51,821 nt of DNA from CAZJWR01 sp964549765 (GTDB lineage Bacteria; Zixibacteria; MSB-5A5; GN15; JAAZOE01), in contig CAZJWR010000023.1 in the NCBI GenBank assembly GCA_964549765.1, positions 1 to 51,821 on the forward strand. Reading direction: 5' to 3'. This document shows, in pieces, positions 42,249 through 50,402 of the stretch. How positions within the stretch are numbered: the first letter of the stretch is position 1; the number at the start of each line of letters is the position of its first letter. The notes beneath the pieces were generated by a model that was given only the letters and a program-made list of their open reading frames with translations, did not search any database and was not told where the DNA came from. A program made the position numbers and the translations under genes.

Positions 42249-42554
42249 ATGGTACGTCCTATCGACCTGCAGGACAACCTGTCCAAAACGCAGGCCGCCG
42301 AACGGATGAACCAGATCCAGAAGGCGCATGGCGAGATGGGACAGCGGCAGGTTGCCGACGCGCTCAAGGAAAAGGCCCTGGAAGACCTCAAAAGGGCCAA
42401 GGCGAGCGAAAAAAGCGATATGGTGGTCATACGGAAGGATCAGGAACGTGAGAAACGGGAACAGGCGCACAAAGAAAAACGGGACGGCAAGAAGGACGAC
42501 GAGGGAAAGGGTAACGATGACGACTCGTCCCGGCGTCTGGATCTCAAAGGATAA
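42249..42554 (+). CDS. Small highly charged protein downstream of fliA
   Basis: 101 residues, GGAGG four bases before ATG. Begins MVRPIDLQDNLSKTQAAERMNQIQKAHGEMGQRQ, then a Lys/Glu/Asp-rich helix predicted to be extended and soluble. About half of the residues after position 60 are charged. I recognise no domain; the conserved-looking N-terminal 35 residues are the part worth searching. It follows fliA by 29 bp and probably belongs to the flagellar unit. Confidence 0.7.
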   Translation: MVRPIDLQDNLSKTQAAERMNQIQKAHGEMGQRQVADALKEKALEDLKRAKASEKSDMVVIRKDQEREKREQAHKEKRDGKKDDEGKGNDDDSSRRLDLKG

Positions 42555-42571
42555 ATGGGAAAGGGTGAAAA

Positions 42572-43024
42572 ATGGATTTTTCATCGGATGTACTGATTGA
42601 TGTCGGTCTGAATCTGGCCGGCTACCTGGTCGCGGCGCTACTGATTTATCTGATTGTAAAAAAACGGCCTGTCGACAATTGTGCAGTTCATAAGAAATCA
42701 TCGGCTGCGAAGCCGGGAGCGGCGGCGTCCGTTCCCGGCGCACCGTCGTCCCCGAAAGCGGCGGCGGCCTTCGAACCGGAATTTGTTTCCCTGTCAGATA
42801 TACGACTTGCCCCTACCGGGGCCGGTCGGCGCGCGCCCGGGTCATCCCCGTCCGCGAGCGCGGACGCTCCGGTGTCCGGGGAATGGCGGCGGCAGAATCG
42901 CCGGGCGATTTACGCCGAGGCCCGGCGGCTTTTGGCCCGGGGCGACTCTCCGAGCGACCTCATGTCAAAACTGCCTGTGACGGAATCCGAACTGGATATG
43001 CTGACGGTGACGGGCAGGGCATAA
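42572..43024 (+). CDS. Single-pass membrane protein with C-terminal helix-turn-helix-like motif
   Basis: 150 residues: an N-terminal membrane helix (LNLAGYLVAALLIYLIV), an Ala/Pro linker and a C-terminal segment RRAIYAEARRLLARGDSPSDLMSKLPVTESELDMLT. The latter resembles the DUF6115/SwrB-like ending seen in small membrane proteins that follow the motility sigma factor gene in Bacillus. A role in flagellar assembly or export is inferred from place and layout only. Confidence 0.65.
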   Translation: MDFSSDVLIDVGLNLAGYLVAALLIYLIVKKRPVDNCAVHKKSSAAKPGAAASVPGAPSSPKAAAAFEPEFVSLSDIRLAPTGAGRRAPGSSPSASADAPVSGEWRRQNRRAIYAEARRLLARGDSPSDLMSKLPVTESELDMLTVTGRA

Positions 43025-43057
43025 GCCAACGAACAGCATGGAGTGAAAGGAAAGATC

Positions 43058-44248
43058 ATGACACTCGAATCCCCGTTGTTTTTGACCAAAGTTGAATGTC
43101 CGGTATGCGGGACGATCAACGAGCACGAGACTATTCGCGTCGGGGCCTACATCGAGGGAGAGCGGGAGACGGATTTTTGCCCGTCGGTGATCAAGTGGCG
43201 GAATCCGAAATATCAGCGATATCACCCGTTGCTGTTCTTCACGGCGACCTGCTCGCAATGCTTTTTCACCCGCGAATTCAACAATCGGTTCAAGGAGTGG
43301 AAGAAGGATAACAACTTCCGCGCCTATCGGCAGAAGTCGATAAAGGAAAATCATCTCAGTCAATTGGCCGTGGAGCATTCCTTCATCAAGCTGGTCGGCG
43401 AATTGCTGGATAATGAGCAGTACCCCGACGAAACGGCCATCCTGAAGCTTATCCTGGCGGTATACGACGAGTTGCTGTTCGATCATCCGTCACATCTGGA
43501 TCTGGGCCGGTTTTATCTTCGCATCGCCTGGCTGTTTCGCCAATACGGCGGCGGCGTCGAGGGCGGAACCCCTATAACGGCCATGCCGAAATCGTTGCGC
43601 GATATCGAACGGGCCGTTTCCGATCTCCAAACATGGTCCGCGGGAGTGGGACGGAATGTCGATTATCTTCGGGAAGCGGTCGCGGCCTATTTCGCGCAGA
43701 CACCCGAGGACGCCGACGATCCGGCCGACGAGGACGCGGCGCATCAAAAATTTACCGAGGCGATCGGGCGGCTGGAGCATGTGCAAAGCGATTGCTCATC
43801 GGTCATGGCCGATCTGGAATCGGCTCTGGCGACCACCCATCCGGCGGCCGAAGGAGCCGGAATTGCGATGGGCGAGGGGCCCTTCTATAATCACGCTACG
43901 TTCGGCGATTTTCTGGTCGGCCTGGCCCATACCTGGGACGGCGTACCCCGGTCCGAAGCCGATGCCCTGCGATTCGCGGCGCGTCATTACATCAAGTCGT
44001 TCGAGCTGGGTAAGGAAATCGGCCAGGGAAATCAATCCATTCAGGCGTCGTATCTGATCGCCGAATTGTCGCGGCGGATCAGGGACTATGACGTCGCCCG
44101 CCAGTATTTCAACACGACCATCAAAATGGGGCAGGAATATATCAACGAAATTCGCGGTGATCGGACCCGCACAGCGCTGACACGGAAGCTGCTGGAAATG
44201 GCGCTGGCGCAGGGCAAGAAGAATCTGGCGGAGGCCAAGGAAGCGTAA
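43058..44248 (+). CDS. DUF2225 family protein with Cys-rich N-terminus
   Basis: 396 residues from MTLESP (AAAGGAAAG upstream; an in-frame GTG at 43043 is the other choice). N-terminal metal-binding type module with CPVCG (residues ~13-17) and C-S-Q-C (~67-70), flanked by the DUF2225 pattern TDFCPSVIKWRNPKYQRYHPLLFF. The remainder is helical with TPR-like character (QASYLIAELSRRIRDYDVARQYFNTTIKMG). The family has no settled function; repeated presence near motility genes suggests a regulatory or assembly role. Confidence 0.8.
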   Translation: MTLESPLFLTKVECPVCGTINEHETIRVGAYIEGERETDFCPSVIKWRNPKYQRYHPLLFFTATCSQCFFTREFNNRFKEWKKDNNFRAYRQKSIKENHLSQLAVEHSFIKLVGELLDNEQYPDETAILKLILAVYDELLFDHPSHLDLGRFYLRIAWLFRQYGGGVEGGTPITAMPKSLRDIERAVSDLQTWSAGVGRNVDYLREAVAAYFAQTPEDADDPADEDAAHQKFTEAIGRLEHVQSDCSSVMADLESALATTHPAAEGAGIAMGEGPFYNHATFGDFLVGLAHTWDGVPRSEADALRFAARHYIKSFELGKEIGQGNQSIQASYLIAELSRRIRDYDVARQYFNTTIKMGQEYINEIRGDRTRTALTRKLLEMALAQGKKNLAEAKEA

Positions 44249-44251
44249 TCC

Positions 44252-45007
44252 ATGCCGACGACTCAGGCGAAAACAGGGGCATTCACGTTCCAAATCTGGG
44301 AACGGCTGCGGTTGCGGGTCGGTGATGACAACAATGCCGGGATGTATTCATGCCGGATATCGGACATCGCCGATGATCATCTGGTTATCAGCCGTCCCTA
44401 TTTCGAGGGAGGCAGATCGCTGCTGGCCGACAGCCGGATTATCACGGCCTACTGCGCGCGCGCCGACGCCGCCTATTCCTTCAATGCCCGCATCAAGGAA
44501 ACCGAGCCGAAATCGGCCGACACGATGTATCTGCTGGACCTCGGACCGGTAACCCGTTCGCAACGACGCCGGTTCGTTCGTCTGGATATCGTCATGCAGC
44601 TCAAATACCGCCACATCCCCCGCCCGGTTTCAGGTCCGGTGCTGCTGGCGACGCACGATATGACCGAATCTCATTCGATAAATCTTTCGGCCGGGGGAAT
44701 GCTGATCGGAGTATCGGAAGGCATCAAGACCGACGATCTCCTCACCCTGGCCGTGGAATCAAATCAGTTCGCACACCTTCCCCGATGGCTCCTGGCAGCC
44801 TGCCGTCATGTGTCGGTCCGGGAAAACGGAGAACGGGTGGCCGGCATCGAGATAATTCTGCGAGAGGATTTGCCGCGATACCTGACCAATGCCGAAGCGC
44901 GGCACGTGCCTGATAATTTGACTCTGTTCGACGACAAGATGCAAAATGGATTCGTGAGCGAGCTGTTCGCGGAACAACTGCTCATGCGCCAGAAAGGTAT
45001 TCTATAA
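44252..45007 (+). CDS. PilZ-domain c-di-GMP receptor, YcgR/FlgZ type (1 of 3)
   Basis: 251 residues: an N-terminal YcgR-like beta domain (~8-95) and a C-terminal PilZ domain. The c-di-GMP site is complete: RxxxR within SQRRRFVRLDI and the N-L-S-A-G-G motif in SHSINLSAGGML. YcgR-type proteins bind the motor or stator when charged with c-di-GMP and slow swimming. Its stop shares one base with the next PilZ gene start (TAATG). Confidence 0.88.
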   Translation: MPTTQAKTGAFTFQIWERLRLRVGDDNNAGMYSCRISDIADDHLVISRPYFEGGRSLLADSRIITAYCARADAAYSFNARIKETEPKSADTMYLLDLGPVTRSQRRRFVRLDIVMQLKYRHIPRPVSGPVLLATHDMTESHSINLSAGGMLIGVSEGIKTDDLLTLAVESNQFAHLPRWLLAACRHVSVRENGERVAGIEIILREDLPRYLTNAEARHVPDNLTLFDDKMQNGFVSELFAEQLLMRQKGIL

Positions 45008-45801
45008 TGGATACACATCATTCCGCGGCGGCTTCGTCGGTACATCGCCTCGCGGCAAAACTGCCGGCGCTGATCCAGCAGGAGATAACGATGCATTCTC
45101 CCGATCAGGCGAACGGCGAGGTCTATACCGCCCGGGTCCTGAGCGTGGATCATATCCGTCTCAAAATCAGCCTGCCCCGATGCCTCGCTGGCAGCGGTTA
45201 TCTCAGGGAATCGACCCCGGTCATCGTGAATTTCGTCATCGGAAAGACCCTGTACGAGGCGTACGGAAAATACTGCGCCAATGATCGGCATATCCGCGAA
45301 GTGGTCATCGACGGTGATATCGCTCCGACGTCTCGGCGGATGCACGACCGCGCGACGTTGCAAATTCAGGCCACGGTCGTCCCGGTGTCCAATTTACGGC
45401 TATCACGCGGCCAGTTTGCCGATCTTTCATGGAAACGATGCCGCACGATGGATATCTCCGCAGGCGGCGCGCTTGTGCAGATACCGTTTCAGTCGCCGAC
45501 CAAGGCGCATTTTTTGCTCAATTTGGACGTGCCCGGTTTTGACGGGCCGCTGTTTATATTCGCGCAAGTGCAATGGGGCAATACCTGCGATTATGACCGG
45601 ACGCAATACCTGTGCGGCCTCCATTTCATCGTCCGCGAAGATCTGGAAAAGCATTTTTCGAATCGGGCCGTTACCGAACTGCCCGGTTTGATGCTGACCT
45701 TCGATAAGAAGAAACAAAATGAGCTGGACGCGTTTCTGAAAGAACGCGACGGCGTTTCCAAGCAAGGAGATAAAGATGACCGTCAACAAAACGAGCGGTA
45801 A
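45007..45801 (+). CDS. PilZ-domain protein (2 of 3)
   Basis: 264 residues with the same layout as its neighbour: an N-terminal beta domain (~30-105) and PilZ domain with RMHDR (the RxxxR arginines) and D-I-S-A-G-G. Ends with a Lys/Glu/Gln-rich tail. Its 3' end overlaps the third PilZ gene by 26 bases. The three sequences differ widely outside the motifs, so this is an old set rather than a fresh tandem duplication. Confidence 0.85.
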   Translation: MDTHHSAAASSVHRLAAKLPALIQQEITMHSPDQANGEVYTARVLSVDHIRLKISLPRCLAGSGYLRESTPVIVNFVIGKTLYEAYGKYCANDRHIREVVIDGDIAPTSRRMHDRATLQIQATVVPVSNLRLSRGQFADLSWKRCRTMDISAGGALVQIPFQSPTKAHFLLNLDVPGFDGPLFIFAQVQWGNTCDYDRTQYLCGLHFIVREDLEKHFSNRAVTELPGLMLTFDKKKQNELDAFLKERDGVSKQGDKDDRQQNER

Positions 45802-46300
45802 AGGAATGCCGTCGACTGCGGCCGTGGATTTTCAGGTCAAGCCGCCATTCAAGATCATGGAAGACAATCGACGCCGGTTCATCCGGATCGATATCGACGC
45901 TCCCATCACGTTTTGCACCATCAAGTCGGTCGAGGGGACCTTCTGGGCCGAGTGCGACGGGCCGTCCGGTTCGGGGGAAATTCTCAATATTTCAGCCGGG
46001 GGAATCCTGCTGTTCACGCCGCAGCCGATCATGGAAGGCACTGTCCTTTCGATGTCGCTGGGTCTGGAAGGATGCGACACCATCGACCATATTCTCGGCA
46101 TAGTCAAGCGGACCGAACTGGATTCGGGCGGATATCTGGTGGGCATCGAATCGGTCACCCGCGAACGCCTCGGCGATGTGCTCAGTGAAGAGGAAATCCA
46201 GCAGCTGCCGGACAGCCTGGCGTCGTTCACGGAACGCCTGCGGTCGCTGCTGAATCAGTATATCTATGCCCGAAAGCTCGGTGAAGAGGTCAATGAATAG
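45776..46300 (+). CDS. PilZ-domain protein, single domain (3 of 3)
   Basis: 174 residues; AAGGAG six bases upstream fixes the start. Only a short lead and one PilZ domain: NRRRFIRIDID supplies RxxxR and ILNISAGGILL the N-x-S-x-x-G element. Lacking the YcgR N-domain, it may act as an adaptor. Overlaps the next gene start by eight bases. Confidence 0.85.
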   Translation: MTVNKTSGKGMPSTAAVDFQVKPPFKIMEDNRRRFIRIDIDAPITFCTIKSVEGTFWAECDGPSGSGEILNISAGGILLFTPQPIMEGTVLSMSLGLEGCDTIDHILGIVKRTELDSGGYLVGIESVTRERLGDVLSEEEIQQLPDSLASFTERLRSLLNQYIYARKLGEEVNE

Positions 46301-46901
46301 AAGAATCGTATACGGCATGGCGGCGCTGGCGGTCTGCCTGCTGACCGTCGTCGCCCTGGCGCAGAATCAAACCCGGGAAGTGGCGCTGATCCTGGAACGA
46401 CCACGGCAGGAAATCCCGGATTTCGACCTGGTCGGCCGGTTGGTGGATCGGCTTTCCCGCGCCAACGGCTATAGCATTTTGGTCCCCGGCGAGGATACCA
46501 CCTACCCGGCCTCGCCCGACAGCAGATTCGATCTTCAGCGCCTGCTCGCCTGGGGCAAGGAGACCGGCTGCCGCTATATCATCTATCTGCAGATCGATGA
46601 CCGCCGGATCGAAACCAAAAAACAGATTTCGATTCCGTTGCTGGTTTCCCATTACGTGGTCGAGGGCTGTCTCGAAGGCATGTATACGCTGGTCGACATG
46701 CGGCGGGGGAAGACCGTCATGAACAAATATATCCGGACGTACGTGACCGGACCGCATCAATGGCAGATATTCGAGGACAACCGGGACGATCCCGATCTGC
46801 ATATTCCGGCGCCGGAGAAGCTGGTTTTTCTGCAGCGCCTGGAGGAAAAGGCGGCCCAGGAGATATTCGAATCCGTGCTCCCGCACCTGAGAGGACAATA
46901 A
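46293..46901 (+). CDS. Exported protein of unknown function in the flagellar signalling cluster
   Basis: 202 residues from MNRRIVYG (AAGAGG three to four bases upstream), with a signal peptide ending ...VALAQNQ. The mature part alternates strands and helices (EVALILERPRQEIPDFDLVGRLVDRLSRANGYSILVP, GCRYIIYLQIDD, VEGCLEGMYTLVDMRRGKTVM), the look of a small outer-membrane or periplasmic assembly domain of the CsgG/FlgT-like kind. That comparison is loose. Three bases before the next gene. Confidence 0.65.
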   Translation: MNRRIVYGMAALAVCLLTVVALAQNQTREVALILERPRQEIPDFDLVGRLVDRLSRANGYSILVPGEDTTYPASPDSRFDLQRLLAWGKETGCRYIIYLQIDDRRIETKKQISIPLLVSHYVVEGCLEGMYTLVDMRRGKTVMNKYIRTYVTGPHQWQIFEDNRDDPDLHIPAPEKLVFLQRLEEKAAQEIFESVLPHLRGQ

Positions 46902-46903
46902 GC

Positions 46904-47263
46904 ATGATCGATAGGATGGAACAATCGACGAACCCGACATGGGAACGAGGCGGAGCCGCGGCCGCTGCGCGCGAGGCCCTGGCCACAACCGATGGCGTGG
47001 GACCGGAGGCACACGAGACGCTGGACAGTTCGCTATCGTCGATAATCGGCAACGCGCGGATGATCGCGCTGGACGCCGGCGTCCCGGGACGAGAACTGGC
47101 GCGGCGCCTGGCGGCGATAATCGACAGCGCCCAAAAAATTTCGCTGATCGTGCATCAACAGTTCGGAGTTGAGCATCCGGCGGATGCACATGATGACGCC
47201 GGTAATTCGCAACCGGGGGAGCGGATGGAAGACGGGGCAGGAGAGGGCCCATGCTGGACATAG
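46904..47263 (+). CDS. Stand-alone DHp (HisKA-like) mini-protein
   Basis: 119 residues starting MIDRMEQ. Residues ~35-87 (H37-E-T-L-D-S-S-L-S-S-I-I-G-N ... ARRLAAIIDSAQKISLIVHQ) look like the two-helix dimerisation hairpin of NtrB-class kinases (HDFNNLLTxIxGN ... LxxIxxAAxRAxxLxxQ). It has no ATP-binding domain, and its His is displaced by one position from the usual H-box. The flanks are disordered. It overlaps the degenerate histidine kinase gene by 13 bases. It may dimerise with that kinase or act as an anti-kinase or phosphotransfer unit; all of this is inference. Confidence 0.55.
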   Translation: MIDRMEQSTNPTWERGGAAAAAREALATTDGVGPEAHETLDSSLSSIIGNARMIALDAGVPGRELARRLAAIIDSAQKISLIVHQQFGVEHPADAHDDAGNSQPGERMEDGAGEGPCWT

Positions 47264-49035
47264 GCTATCATGAACGGTTAATGCCGTCGCTGCGCGACGG
47301 CGTTCACGCTTACTTTCGCTCCAATCCGGTGGGCGTGTTCGTAATCGATACCGAGGGCTGTCTGCGCGACGTCAACGACCGCGCCTGCGAGATTTTCGGA
47401 TTCGGCTCGCCGCAGGAAGCCGAGGGGAAATCGCTGACGTCTCTCGAATTCTTCTTTTCGTATCCCATCGTCGACCGCATCAATGGCCTGATGACGAACG
47501 AAGAATCGTTCAAAATTCATTGTTTCCCCGGCACCAACCTTCGCGGGCATTTCGCCTATTATTGTCTCTCGTGCAACCGCGCCGTGGACGACGCCGGTGA
47601 CGCCGTGAGCATTTTCGGGATTATCGAGGATGTCACGGATCAAGTCCGGCGGCAGGAGGATTTGAAGAACCGGGTCGATGAGCTGTCGATCCTGTCGCAG
47701 ATTTCACAGGAAGTTTCGTCGGCGATCGATACCGAAGAGGTGCTCAAGGTCATCTTGACCGGCGTGACCGCACGCCAGGGACTCGGTTTCAATCGCGCTT
47801 TCTTGTTTTTGCTCGATGAGGAGTCCCGGATGCTGGTCGGGCGACTGGCCATCGGGCCGACCGACGCCGCCGAAGCGGGGAAAATCTGGAGCTCATTGGA
47901 AAAAGTCGATCGCTCGCTGACCGAGATTCTATCGCTGTACCAGGAGGAATCGGAGCGCAGCAACCGCTGCCTGACCGATATTATCCGTGATATGCGCATC
48001 GATGTTACCAACGGATCGATTTTTGCGCGGGCGATTCAGGATCGGGCGCCGCTGGTGACCGATTACGGCCAGCCGCTGGATCATGTAAGCGAGAAGATAC
48101 TTCAACGGCTCGGCGAGCGCCGCGTCGCTATGACCCCGCTGGTGGTGCGGGACCGGCCGATCGGCCTCCTGTTAGTGGACAACAACATCACCCATAAAGA
48201 GATCACCGATCACGACCGGCAGTTCCTCAAACTGATTGCCGACCAGACCGCTGCCGCCGTCGAACGATCCTATCTCTACCGCGACCTCCGGGAACGGGCG
48301 GTGGAGCTGGAGCGGATCAACCGCAAGCTGGCGGAAACGCAAAACCAGATTATCGAGGCGGAAAAGATGTCGGTTATCGGTGAAATCACCTCGGCGGTAG
48401 CCCATGAGCTGCGCAACCCGCTGACAATTATCGGCGGCTTTGCCAACCTGATGCACAAGAATCTCGAACCGGGATCATCCGACGCGGAATATCTCAATAT
48501 CATCATTTCGGAAACGCAGCGCGCCGAATCGGTGCTGACCGATGTCCTCGATTTTTCCAAAGCCTCCAAGGTCAAAGACCGTCGCTTGAATCTCAATGAG
48601 ATTGTCCGGCAGGCGCACGATATGCTGAGCGTTCGGCTGGGCAACGGCCGCAGCCGCATGAGCCTGTCCTTGTCCGAACGGGAGCTGCCCATCTGGGGCA
48701 ATCCCGATCAGATGCTGCACGCCTGCTACCAGATTCTTTCGACGATTATTCAAGACCTGCTGGCGGACGTTTCGCCCCGGGTATGCACCTACGGTTTGCC
48801 CGACGCCGTCCGCCTGGAGGTGTGCTGTCCTCAGGCCGGGAGACAGCAGGAGAAAGTGGAGCAAACCCTGGCGCAGTATTTCGGCGCCGGCAATAGCACC
48901 AAGCGGCTGTCGCTTCTAGTCAGCGAGGAAACCCTGAAACATCACGGAGGAATACTGGGAGTGGAATCGAATCCGGAAGAGGGACCGGTCTTGTATGTCC
49001 AGCTACCCGCATATAAGGAGACGACCGATGCCTAG
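47251..49035 (+). CDS. PAS-GAF histidine kinase with degenerate ATP-binding domain
   Basis: 594 residues, no membrane helix: PAS (~20-130), linker coil, GAF (~145-340), coiled coil, DHp with intact H385 (AVAHELRNPLTIIGG), then a CA-shaped domain that has lost its motifs. The N-box region (NPDQMLHACYQILSTIIQDLL, 484-504) has Thr/Ile where the essential Asn-Ala should be; the G1 DxGxG is replaced by CCPQAG (525-530); the G2 GxGLG is STKRLS (549-554). The closing KHHGGILGVES is still kinase-like, so it is a real descendant. Autophosphorylation with ATP seems unlikely. It may be a phosphatase, phosphotransfer hub or scaffold. Overlaps its neighbours on both sides. Confidence 0.85.
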   Translation: MLDIGYHERLMPSLRDGVHAYFRSNPVGVFVIDTEGCLRDVNDRACEIFGFGSPQEAEGKSLTSLEFFFSYPIVDRINGLMTNEESFKIHCFPGTNLRGHFAYYCLSCNRAVDDAGDAVSIFGIIEDVTDQVRRQEDLKNRVDELSILSQISQEVSSAIDTEEVLKVILTGVTARQGLGFNRAFLFLLDEESRMLVGRLAIGPTDAAEAGKIWSSLEKVDRSLTEILSLYQEESERSNRCLTDIIRDMRIDVTNGSIFARAIQDRAPLVTDYGQPLDHVSEKILQRLGERRVAMTPLVVRDRPIGLLLVDNNITHKEITDHDRQFLKLIADQTAAAVERSYLYRDLRERAVELERINRKLAETQNQIIEAEKMSVIGEITSAVAHELRNPLTIIGGFANLMHKNLEPGSSDAEYLNIIISETQRAESVLTDVLDFSKASKVKDRRLNLNEIVRQAHDMLSVRLGNGRSRMSLSLSERELPIWGNPDQMLHACYQILSTIIQDLLADVSPRVCTYGLPDAVRLEVCCPQAGRQQEKVEQTLAQYFGAGNSTKRLSLLVSEETLKHHGGILGVESNPEEGPVLYVQLPAYKETTDA

Positions 49036-49402
49036 ACTACTGGTGGTTGACGATGAAACCTTCATCCGTATGCTGTACAAGAAGGAGTTCGAAAGCGAGG
49101 GATATACGGTGCTGACGGCGGCGACCCCGGATGAGGCAATGGCCATTCTGAAATCCGACCGCCCCGACGTGGTCATACTGGATATCGAGCTGGGCGACGA
49201 AAACGGGTTGACCATGCTGAATCGGATGCGCCGGGAATATCGCGACTGCGCCGTCATCCTAAACACGGCCTATTCCACGTACAAATCCGATTTTCAAACC
49301 TGGCTGGCCGACGCCTACCTGATGAAATCGTCGGACATGAGGCCCCTCAAAAACCAGGTCCGGCTGTTGCTGGAAAAGGGATACTGTGACCAAAAGCAAT
49401 AA
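49028..49402 (+). CDS. Single-domain response regulator (receiver 1)
   Basis: 124 residues from MPRLLVVDDE; AAGGAG seven bases upstream fixes the start, inside the kinase gene end. Acid pair D8-D9, phospho-acceptor D52 (VILDIEL), T80 and K100 are all present. No output domain, so it acts through protein contact. The partner kinase upstream cannot obviously bind ATP, so another kinase may charge it. Overlaps the next gene by 17 bases. Confidence 0.85.
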   Translation: MPRLLVVDDETFIRMLYKKEFESEGYTVLTAATPDEAMAILKSDRPDVVILDIELGDENGLTMLNRMRREYRDCAVILNTAYSTYKSDFQTWLADAYLMKSSDMRPLKNQVRLLLEKGYCDQKQ

Positions 49403-49778
49403 CCAATCGACGGGGAGCAGCGCCGAACAGTTTGCCGCCGAGGTCGAACATCTGGCCGAGGAAGTGAAGTTGTTGTCGATTAATCTGGCCATAACCCTGG
49501 CCCGAGTGCAAACCGAGCATCGAGCATTGAAGGATATGGAACCGGAATTCACGGAATTGATCCGGCGGGCCCACGATACTTCCCGGCAGGTGACCGATGT
49601 GCTTCAGGCCTTCCGGAACCAACTACGATCTCAATACGGCCTGCCGGCGTCATCCGAAATCGTCGCCAAACGCGGCGCTTATGACGCCGTCGAAGCCCGG
49701 CTCAACCGGGTCTATGACCTGAGCCGGGACCTTATTGCCAAAATCACTAATTTGAAACGACAAGAACAAGTGGGATGA
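49386..49778 (+). CDS. Soluble mini-protein resembling the chemoreceptor signalling tip
   Basis: 130 residues, GTG start with GGG upstream, all helical, no membrane segment or sensor domain. Residues ~22-68 (LAEEVKLLSINLAITLAR ... EPEFTELIRRAHDTSRQV) align without gaps to the MCP hairpin tip (IAxQTNLLALNAAIEAAR ... VAxEVRxLAxRSxxAxxEI), keeping the tip Asn, several Arg and the heptad pattern, but losing the A-G-E and G-R-G-F turn. The next gene, overlapping by four bases, encodes a CheW-like protein, the natural partner of that tip. I infer a decoy or minimal receptor. A plain coiled coil by chance is the alternative. Confidence 0.55.
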   Translation: MTKSNNQSTGSSAEQFAAEVEHLAEEVKLLSINLAITLARVQTEHRALKDMEPEFTELIRRAHDTSRQVTDVLQAFRNQLRSQYGLPASSEIVAKRGAYDAVEARLNRVYDLSRDLIAKITNLKRQEQVG

Positions 49779-50314
49779 TCATGCCGTCAGAGAGAGAAAC
49801 AGGGAAAATTCATAACATACCCCGGACCGACAAAGCCAAACGAGCCTCTTCGCAGAAGAAGAGCAAAACGCGCCGGCAGTCCGCCGCGGACCTGCACGTC
49901 CGGCAGCTTATCCGGTTCTCCATAGATGCTGTCGAATTCGGAGTGGATATCGGTCAGGTTCGGGAAATCAGACGGGCCACGGATATGACCGTCAAAACCG
50001 CCGAATCGTCCGACGTTATCGGCGTGATCGCCGGGTCAGAAGACGTTATCGAAGTTGTCGATTTGGGACGGCGCCTTGGATATCGGCCCCGGACAGTATG
50101 CCCGACTTCGCGAATCATCATATTTCAAGGCAATGATCGGCTACAGGGAGCGCTGGTCGACGAAGTGACCGAAGTCCTGCGGCTGGAACATACCGTCGAA
50201 GACAGGACCGGCGGACCTGGTCTCCCGATCGAGCCGGGACTGATCAAGGAAACATTGGTGGTCGATGAACAGAAAATCATGGTGCTCGATTGGCCGCGGA
50301 TTTTGGGGCTGTAA
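49775..50314 (+). CDS. CheW-like chemotaxis coupling protein
   Basis: 179 residues: a basic, disordered lead of ~45 (SSQKKSKTRRQS) then a CheW/SH3-like domain (LIRFSIDAVEFGVDIGQVREIRRATDMT ... VIGVIAGSEDVIEVVDLGRRLGY ... SRIIIFQGNDRLQGALVDEVTEVLRL). ATG at 49775 overlaps the previous stop; ATG at 49781 also has a ribosome site. The R of the canonical NLRG is not kept (GSEDVIEVVDL), so the contact with CheA or receptor may differ. No cheA lies in this window. Confidence 0.88.
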   Translation: MIMPSERETGKIHNIPRTDKAKRASSQKKSKTRRQSAADLHVRQLIRFSIDAVEFGVDIGQVREIRRATDMTVKTAESSDVIGVIAGSEDVIEVVDLGRRLGYRPRTVCPTSRIIIFQGNDRLQGALVDEVTEVLRLEHTVEDRTGGPGLPIEPGLIKETLVVDEQKIMVLDWPRILGL

Positions 50315-50319
50315 CGGCA

Positions 50320-50334
50320 GCCGCCCCCGGCGGC
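50320..50334 (+). terminator. Possible hairpin after the CheW-like gene
   Basis: GCCGCC-CCC-GGCGGC right after the stop; no adjacent T-run (a T6 tract occurs about 45 bp later). Confidence 0.25.
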
Positions 50335-50402
50335 GAAGCGCGGATGATAAGATGAAATCGTAAGATTGAATACGCGATCTTTTTTGAGTAGGAGCAAGAT
50401 AC

